A DNA stretch of 64,000 nt from Rhizobiaceae bacterium (GTDB taxonomy: Bacteria; Pseudomonadota; Alphaproteobacteria; Rhizobiales; Rhizobiaceae), in the NCBI GenBank assembly GCA_027483885.1, contig JAIXTO010000168.1:1-64000 (forward strand), given 5' to 3'. A program made the position numbers and the translations under genes. The notes under the pieces are model-generated. The model was not told where the DNA came from, made no database searches, and worked only from the letters and a program-made list of their open reading frames with translations. Below, piece by piece: positions 58,652 through 64,000 of this stretch. How positions within the stretch are numbered: the stretch's first letter is position 1; the number at the start of each line of letters is the position of its first letter.

Positions 58652-59917
58652 TTACGGGGCAAGCGAGGCCTTCAGCTTCGACACATCATCCGCTTCCATC
58701 TGGCCGATCGTGGTGACTTCGCCATCCTTGATCTTCCAGAGGCGGAAGGGGCCGGTGATATCGCCGTATTTGTCGAAGGAGACGGGGCCGATCACGCCTT
58801 CATACTTGATCGGCTTGCCGTCCTTGATCAGCTTCAGCGCCTTTTCGAATTCCGCCTTGCCGGCATGGATCGGCGTGCCGCCTTCGGCCACCACTTCGGA
58901 AATCGCGGTCTTGATCGCGGCCTTGTCCGCCTTGCCGGCCTTGGCGATGGCAAGTGCCACGATGGCACCGGCATCATAGGAACGGTCGGCGGCAGGAGCA
59001 CCCGGCGAGATGCCGCCGGAGAACTTTTCGTAATTGGCGTTGAAGTAATCGGTCGATGCCGTCGGGCTGGTGCCGGACGAGGTGCCATAGGCATCATTCA
59101 GATATTGCGCGCCGACGCTTTCGATGAAGTCCTTGGAATTCATGCCGTCATTCAGCAGGAACTTTGCCGCCCCGCCGCCGGAGAGCCAGGCGCGGGCAAT
59201 CGTTGCACCATCCACCGGCGTGCTGACGAGGTAGAGCGCATCCGGCTCGTCCTTCATCGCAGCACTTGCTTCGGACGAATAACTCGCCTGCTTTTCGTTG
59301 TAAGGCGTGGTGGACGTAATCTTGCCGCCGAGCTTGGCATAGGCAGCCGTGAATTCCTTCACCATGTTGACGCCGAAATCATTGTTGACGTGGATGATGG
59401 CGATCTTCTTCAGGCCCTGATCAAGCGCGTATTTCGCAGATGCCGTGCCCTGCAGCGCATCCGACGTGATGGTGCGGAAGAAGACACCGTTCGTCTTGCC
59501 GTCGCGGCCGAGCACCGTCAGTGTCGGCGAGGACGAGGCGGGCGAGACCTGCACCACGCCGGCGGGTGCCGTCACGGAGGTGAGGATCGGGATCGAAACC
59601 GACGAGATGATGCCGCCGATGATAACGGGCACCTTCTTGATGTTGACGAGCTGGGTGGCCTGATCGACCGCCACAGTGCCCTGGCTCTGGCTGTCGCGGG
59701 TATCCATGACAAGCTTGCAGCCACCGACGCCGCCGGCATCGTTGAAATCCCTGAAGGCCATTTCGACGGATTTGGCGCCCGCCTTGCCGTATTCGCCGGC
59801 AGGACCGGTGAGTTCCATGACGACGCCGACCGTGATGTCACAATCAGCGGAAAAGGCCGGAAGGGCGGATACGGCAAGCCCTGCCAGCATGGTGGATGCA
59901 AGAACCAGTTTTTTCAT
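58652..59917 (-). CDS. Branched-chain amino acid-type ABC transporter substrate-binding protein
   Basis: MKKLVLASTMLAGLAVSALPAFSADCDITVGVVMELTGPAGEYGKAGAKSVEMAFRDFND. Confidence 0.92.
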   Translation of the reverse strand: MKKLVLASTMLAGLAVSALPAFSADCDITVGVVMELTGPAGEYGKAGAKSVEMAFRDFNDAGGVGGCKLVMDTRDSQSQGTVAVDQATQLVNIKKVPVIIGGIISSVSIPILTSVTAPAGVVQVSPASSSPTLTVLGRDGKTNGVFFRTITSDALQGTASAKYALDQGLKKIAIIHVNNDFGVNMVKEFTAAYAKLGGKITSTTPYNEKQASYSSEASAAMKDEPDALYLVSTPVDGATIARAWLSGGGAAKFLLNDGMNSKDFIESVGAQYLNDAYGTSSGTSPTASTDYFNANYEKFSGGISPGAPAADRSYDAGAIVALAIAKAGKADKAAIKTAISEVVAEGGTPIHAGKAEFEKALKLIKDGKPIKYEGVIGPVSFDKYGDITGPFRLWKIKDGEVTTIGQMEADDVSKLKASLAP

Positions 59918-59918
59918 C

Positions 59919-60965
59919 TTATTCCCCTTTGTTGAGATTGTATTTCATGATGCTGCCGTGACGTCCGTTGCGGTCGCGCTCGAGCGTATAGACGTCACCC
60001 TCCAGTTCCTTCGCCTCGGCCATCACGGCCTCGATGTCGGAGAGATCCTCAGCCGACAGGGTGATGTCGGAAATGGCGAGGTTGGATGCCAGATGATCGC
60101 GGTTGCGGGCGCCGACGATGACGGCGGCCACACCGGGACGCCGCAGCATGGCAGCACTTGCAACCGTCGCGATATCCGTTTGGTGCCGGTCAGCGATGCG
60201 CCGCAGCGTGGCAAGCAGCGCCTGGAATAGATCCCACCCGCCGATATCATCGATGATCAGCTTGTATTTGGTGAGCGAGCGGTTTTCGAGCGGATGCGCG
60301 GGTTCGGCCACACCCAGCCACTTGTCGCTGAGAAAACCGCCTGCCACCGTGCCGTAACAGAACAGCGCAAAGCTGTTTTCTGCCGCGAGCGACACCATGC
60401 GCTTTTCCGGCCGGCGGTCGAGCAGCGAATATTGCAGCTGCAGCGAGGCCAGCGGAATGCCGGCGGCAATCATCGCCGCGATATGGTCGCTGTCGAAATT
60501 GGTGCCGCTGACCTTGTCGATCTTGCCGGCCTGCTGAAGTTCTTTCAGCCAACCGGCCGTTTCCAGCCAGCCACCGATGTCATAGGCCCACCAGTGGAAC
60601 TGTACGAGATCAAGCCGTTCGAGGTTGAGCCGCTTCAGCGAGGTGTCGATGACGCTTTCCACATAAACCTTGCTGATCGTGGGCAGCACCGTGAGATCAG
60701 GCACGAACTTGGTGTGAACGCGGATACGGCCGAGCGCCTCCTGCCCGCGCAGGTCGCGGTAGCGCAGGCGGAACTGGCCGATCAGTTCCTCCACGCCCGT
60801 ATAGATGTCGGCGCAGTCGAAGGTGGTGATGCCGGCATCGGCAAAGGCCACCATGTCGTCCACGGCAGCGGCCGGATCGACGGCGCCGTGCCCGCCGGCA
60901 AGCTGCCAGCCGCCGCGGATGACGCGGGAGATTTCATAGCCGGGGACGAGCGTGATGCGTTGCAT
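59919..60965 (-). CDS. Aldo/keto reductase
   Basis: ISRVIRGGWQLAGGHG...ITTFDCADIYTGVEELIGQFRLR...LVQFHWWAYD. Confidence 0.87.
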   Translation of the reverse strand: MQRITLVPGYEISRVIRGGWQLAGGHGAVDPAAAVDDMVAFADAGITTFDCADIYTGVEELIGQFRLRYRDLRGQEALGRIRVHTKFVPDLTVLPTISKVYVESVIDTSLKRLNLERLDLVQFHWWAYDIGGWLETAGWLKELQQAGKIDKVSGTNFDSDHIAAMIAAGIPLASLQLQYSLLDRRPEKRMVSLAAENSFALFCYGTVAGGFLSDKWLGVAEPAHPLENRSLTKYKLIIDDIGGWDLFQALLATLRRIADRHQTDIATVASAAMLRRPGVAAVIVGARNRDHLASNLAISDITLSAEDLSDIEAVMAEAKELEGDVYTLERDRNGRHGSIMKYNLNKGE

Positions 60966-60969
60966 GGGA

Positions 60970-61314
60970 TCAGTCTTCTTCTAAGGGAACGGCAGTGGTT
61001 TCGGCATGGCTGAAGCGGCGAAGCCCCGTGCGGCGGATGCGCAGCCGCGTCGCGCAGTTCGGATCGGGACAGGCAATGTCGGCATCCGTCGTCATCCAGT
61101 CATTTGGATGGGTGGGGCGCTGCTTGGCGGCCAGAAGCGGCAGCACGGAGGCAAGCGAATAGATCGAAATGCCCTGCCCCGGCGGCAGATGCAGCATCTC
61201 GCCCTTCAGTTCGAAATAATCGCCGGGCCTGGCGCCACAATAGACCGGCCCATTTTCCGGAACCACGACTTCCACATGCAGGTCGAAGAGGTCGAAGCCG
61301 TCATTCTTGCTCAT
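60970..61314 (-). CDS. Small conserved protein, resembles TIGR04076 family
   Basis: MSKNDGFDLFDLHVEVVVPENGPVYCGARPGDYFELKGEMLHLPPGQGISIYSLASVLPLLAAKQRPTHPNDWMTTDADIACPDPNC; start refined from 61422. Confidence 0.65.
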   Translation of the reverse strand: MSKNDGFDLFDLHVEVVVPENGPVYCGARPGDYFELKGEMLHLPPGQGISIYSLASVLPLLAAKQRPTHPNDWMTTDADIACPDPNCATRLRIRRTGLRRFSHAETTAVPLEED

Positions 61315-61324
61315 CGGGTTCTCC

Positions 61325-62038
61325 TCACGCTGCCTGTTCGCCGGCATCAAGCCGTGCGCGGACCAGATCGAAGGAGCGGCCGATATCGTTGGCGAGCGCC
61401 TGCATGGCAGCGTCCGCATCACCCGTCTCGATTGCCTCGATCATCGCCCAGTGATGGTCGGTGGCGGCAAGGCCGCCCTGCTCGTCATGGATTTGGGCTG
61501 CCGCACGCACCACCGGGCCGGATTGTAGCCAGAGGCTTTCGACGATCGGGATCAGCACATGGGAGCCGGCGGCGCGATAAATGTGAAAATGGAAGCGCTG
61601 GTTGAACTGCGAGGTGACGGGACCGATGTCCTGGCCATGCTCCTCGAAGGCGTGGTCGCAGTCGTGGTTGACCTGCTTCAGAAACGCGATGTCCTCGGCG
61701 CTGAGGTTCTCCAGCGCCATCTGCACGAGACGCCCCTCGATCAGAACGCGGGCGCGCTCCAGATCGTCGAGCCGTTGGCGGGTGATCAGCGGCACGCGCA
61801 CCGTGCGGTTGGCCATTGCCTCCAGCGCCTGTTCGGAGACAAGCCGCCCCAGCGCTTCGCGAACCGGCATCGTGCTGGTCTGCAGCCGTTCGGCGAGATC
61901 CACGATCCGCAGCGGATCGCCGGCGGCAAAACCGCCATTGATCAAGGTCTGGCGCAACTGGGCGTAGACACGGTCCTGCACGGTTTCCCGCCCGACCGGC
62001 GTCAACGCCTCGACGCTGTTGATCTGTGTGTCCATCAT
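61325..62038 (-). CDS. GntR family (FCD) transcriptional regulator
   Basis: VQDRVYAQLRQTLINGGFAAGDPLRIVDLAERLQTSTMPVREALGRLVSEQALEAMANRTVRVPLIT. Confidence 0.9.
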   Translation of the reverse strand: MMDTQINSVEALTPVGRETVQDRVYAQLRQTLINGGFAAGDPLRIVDLAERLQTSTMPVREALGRLVSEQALEAMANRTVRVPLITRQRLDDLERARVLIEGRLVQMALENLSAEDIAFLKQVNHDCDHAFEEHGQDIGPVTSQFNQRFHFHIYRAAGSHVLIPIVESLWLQSGPVVRAAAQIHDEQGGLAATDHHWAMIEAIETGDADAAMQALANDIGRSFDLVRARLDAGEQAA

Positions 62039-62094
62039 CCTTGCCTCATGTATCAGCCGTTCAATTTTACGGTTGATTTTCGGATAGGCTTAAA

Positions 62095-62106
62095 GTTTGA
62101 TCAAAC
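62095..62106. promoter_or_regulatory. Candidate GntR operator
   Basis: Perfect 12-bp palindrome GTTTGATCAAAC between divergent gntR and livG-like genes. Confidence 0.6.
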
Positions 62107-62135
62107 ATCACACATCAAATCAAGATCCAATTTTC

Positions 62136-62939
62136 ATGATGATCGCACGTGTAGCTTCAGACAGTCCCGCCCAGCCTCCGCCTGTTATCGAGGCCAGAGG
62201 GCTGACGAAGCGGTTTTTCGGCATGACGGCGGTGGACGGGATGTCGCTGACGGTGGCGCGTCAGGAAATGGTGGGGCTGATCGGCCCGAATGGCGCCGGT
62301 AAAACCACGATGTTCAGCCTGATTGCCGGAAGTCTGCAGCCGACATCCGGCGAATTGTGGATTTCCGGCCGCGAGGTATCGCGGGAGACGCCGGACAGGC
62401 GCATCGGCCATGGGCTCGCCCGAACCTTTCAGATCCCAAAACCGTTTGCCGAGATGAGCGTGCTGGAAAACCTGCTGGTCGGCGGCCAGAACCAGCAGGG
62501 CGAAGGCCTGCTGGCGAACTTCCTGAAGCCCGCTGCCGTGCGGGCACAGGAAAAGGCCCTGATCGAAAAGGCGCGCGGGCTTCTCGACTTCGTGACCCTC
62601 TCCCATCTCGAACATCAGCCGGCGCGGGTTCTGTCCGGCGGGCAGCGCAAGCTTCTCGAACTTGCGCGCGTGTTGATGGCCGATCCGGACGTGATCCTGC
62701 TCGATGAGCCGGCGGCGGGCGTTAACCCGGCGCTGCTGGAAGTCATCATCGAGCGCGTCATCACGCTGAACAACCAGGGCAAGTCGATCCTCTTGATCGA
62801 ACACAACATGGATATGGTCTCGCGGCTCTGCACGCGCGTGGTCGCCATGGCGCTTGGCAAGCTTCTGGCAGAAGGCACGCCTTCGGAAGTGGCCTCCAAC
62901 CCGACCGTGATCGAAGCCTATCTCGGAGGCGGCGCATGA
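62136..62939 (+). CDS. Branched-chain amino acid-type ABC ATPase (LivG-like)
   Basis: [48 protein letters not shown]; start refined from 62097. Confidence 0.92.
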   Translation: MMIARVASDSPAQPPPVIEARGLTKRFFGMTAVDGMSLTVARQEMVGLIGPNGAGKTTMFSLIAGSLQPTSGELWISGREVSRETPDRRIGHGLARTFQIPKPFAEMSVLENLLVGGQNQQGEGLLANFLKPAAVRAQEKALIEKARGLLDFVTLSHLEHQPARVLSGGQRKLLELARVLMADPDVILLDEPAAGVNPALLEVIIERVITLNNQGKSILLIEHNMDMVSRLCTRVVAMALGKLLAEGTPSEVASNPTVIEAYLGGGA

Positions 62940-63679
62940 CAGGCTCCATTCTTTCGACAAGCGGACTGGTGGCCGGTTACGAACCCGACCTTCCCATTGT
63001 CCACGGCATCGATTTTTCGGTGGCAAGCGGCGAACTCGTCGTGCTGCTCGGTCCGAACGGGGCCGGCAAGTCCACCTTCGTCAAGGCAATCGCCGGCCTT
63101 GTGCCGATCCATGCCGGTACGATGCTGCTGAACGGGCGTGACATCACCCATGTCGCACCTCACCGCAAGGTGGCGGAGGGTCTCGCCTTCGTTCCGCAGA
63201 CGGAAAACGTCTTTGCGACCATGACCATTCTGGAAAATCTGCAGATCGCCGTGGCGCATCTGGCGAAGGCAAAGCGCGCTGCTGCCATCGAGGCGCTGTT
63301 TGCCCGTTTCCCGGATCTGGCAGCCCGCCCCTCGCGTCTTGCCGGTGCGCTCTCCGGCGGGCAGCGGCAGATGCTGGCTGTGGCCCGCGCGCTGGCACTT
63401 GATCCGCCCGTGATCATCCTCGACGAGCCCTCGGCCGGCCTTTCGCCCAAAATCGTCAGCGAGGTTTTTGAGATGCTGAAGGCGATCAATGCAAGCGGCG
63501 TGACCGTGCTGCTGGTGGAGCAGAACGTGAAAGCGGCACTCGCCATTGCCAGCCGCGCCGTCATCCTTGCCGAAGGGCGCATTGCCCATGAAGGCCTGCC
63601 ACAGGACCTGGCAAGCGACCCGCTGGTCGGAAAAATCTATCTCGGCACCGCGCACGATCATCAGAAGGCGCCCGCATGA
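62936..63679 (+). CDS. Branched-chain amino acid-type ABC ATPase (LivF-like)
   Basis: VLLGPNGAGKSTFVKAIAGLVPIHAGTMLLNGRDITHVAPHRKVAEGLAFVPQTENVF. Confidence 0.92.
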   Translation: MTGSILSTSGLVAGYEPDLPIVHGIDFSVASGELVVLLGPNGAGKSTFVKAIAGLVPIHAGTMLLNGRDITHVAPHRKVAEGLAFVPQTENVFATMTILENLQIAVAHLAKAKRAAAIEALFARFPDLAARPSRLAGALSGGQRQMLAVARALALDPPVIILDEPSAGLSPKIVSEVFEMLKAINASGVTVLLVEQNVKAALAIASRAVILAEGRIAHEGLPQDLASDPLVGKIYLGTAHDHQKAPA

Positions 63680-64000
63680 ACCCGCAATTCATCATGGACG
63701 GCCTGATTGCCGGCGCGATTATCGGTCTTGGCGCTGTCGGCGTCACCCTCACCTATTCGATCCTGCGATTTTCCAATTTCGCCCATGGCGAACTTCTGTC
63801 CTGGGGCGCCTATCTGGCGCTTGCCGTTGCCGGAGCGCTCGGCACCCTGTCTGCCGGTCTGACCAAACCGATTGCCCCCTTCTCCTTCGGCTGGGCGCTG
63901 CCGCTGGCGGCGGTGATCGCCATCGGCCTTACCGGGCTTCTGGCGCTGGCGGTCGATGCGCTGCTGTTTTCCAGTTTCCGCCGGCGCGGCAGCGCGATCA
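63676..64000 (+). CDS. Branched-chain amino acid-type ABC permease (LivH-like), truncated by window end
   Basis: MNPQFIMDGLIAGAIIGLGAVGVTLTYSILRFSNFAHGELLSWGAYLALAVAGALG. Confidence 0.9.
   Translation, partial: MNPQFIMDGLIAGAIIGLGAVGVTLTYSILRFSNFAHGELLSWGAYLALAVAGALGTLSAGLTKPIAPFSFGWALPLAAVIAIGLTGLLALAVDALLFSSFRRRGSAI

Noticed and set aside
44965-63679. Two liv-type ABC systems considered as a recent segmental duplication
   Set aside because: The two sets differ in gene order and protein sequence (SBPs and ATPases clearly diverged), so paralogy is old or independent.

Overview
High-GC alphaproteobacterial (Rhizobiaceae-like) chromosomal window, densely coding, with no tRNA, rRNA, CRISPR array or transposase recognised. 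Contents from left to right: (1) 3' end of a cytochrome o ubiquinol oxidase operon (cyoB partial, cyoC, cyoD) plus SURF1; (2) a succinoglycan-type exo cluster whose order reads exoP-O-M-A-L-K-H / W-V / U-X / Y-F-Q-Z, without recognisable exoN, exoT, exoI or exoB; (3) an L-fucose-type catabolic locus (FadR/GntR regulator, sugar ABC transporter, aldose dehydrogenase, lactonase, fuconate dehydratase, SDR, FAH hydrolase) that also carries a Zn-alcohol dehydrogenase, a tagaturonate-reductase-like enzyme and a UxaA-type dehydratase, suggesting a second L-galactose branch; (4) MacAB efflux genes with a Ser-rich insertion in MacA, followed by a small Ser-rich coiled-coil protein, then a TetR regulator; (5) an N-acetylglutaminylglutamine amide (NAGGN) osmoprotectant locus (asnO-ngg-M42 peptidase) and dgkA; (6) a branched-chain amino acid-type ABC operon with a possible His-rich leader peptide and a very strong intercistronic stem-loop; (7) an unusual locus with a 1656-aa repeat-rich autotransporter, a 774-aa membrane GT2 glycosyltransferase and a divergent Sel1-repeat lipoprotein (best candidate for an undescribed system); (8) a second, divergently organised branched-chain-type ABC system with aldo/keto reductase, TIGR04076-like protein and GntR regulator. 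Functional calls come from reading the translations and from family knowledge; no searches were run.
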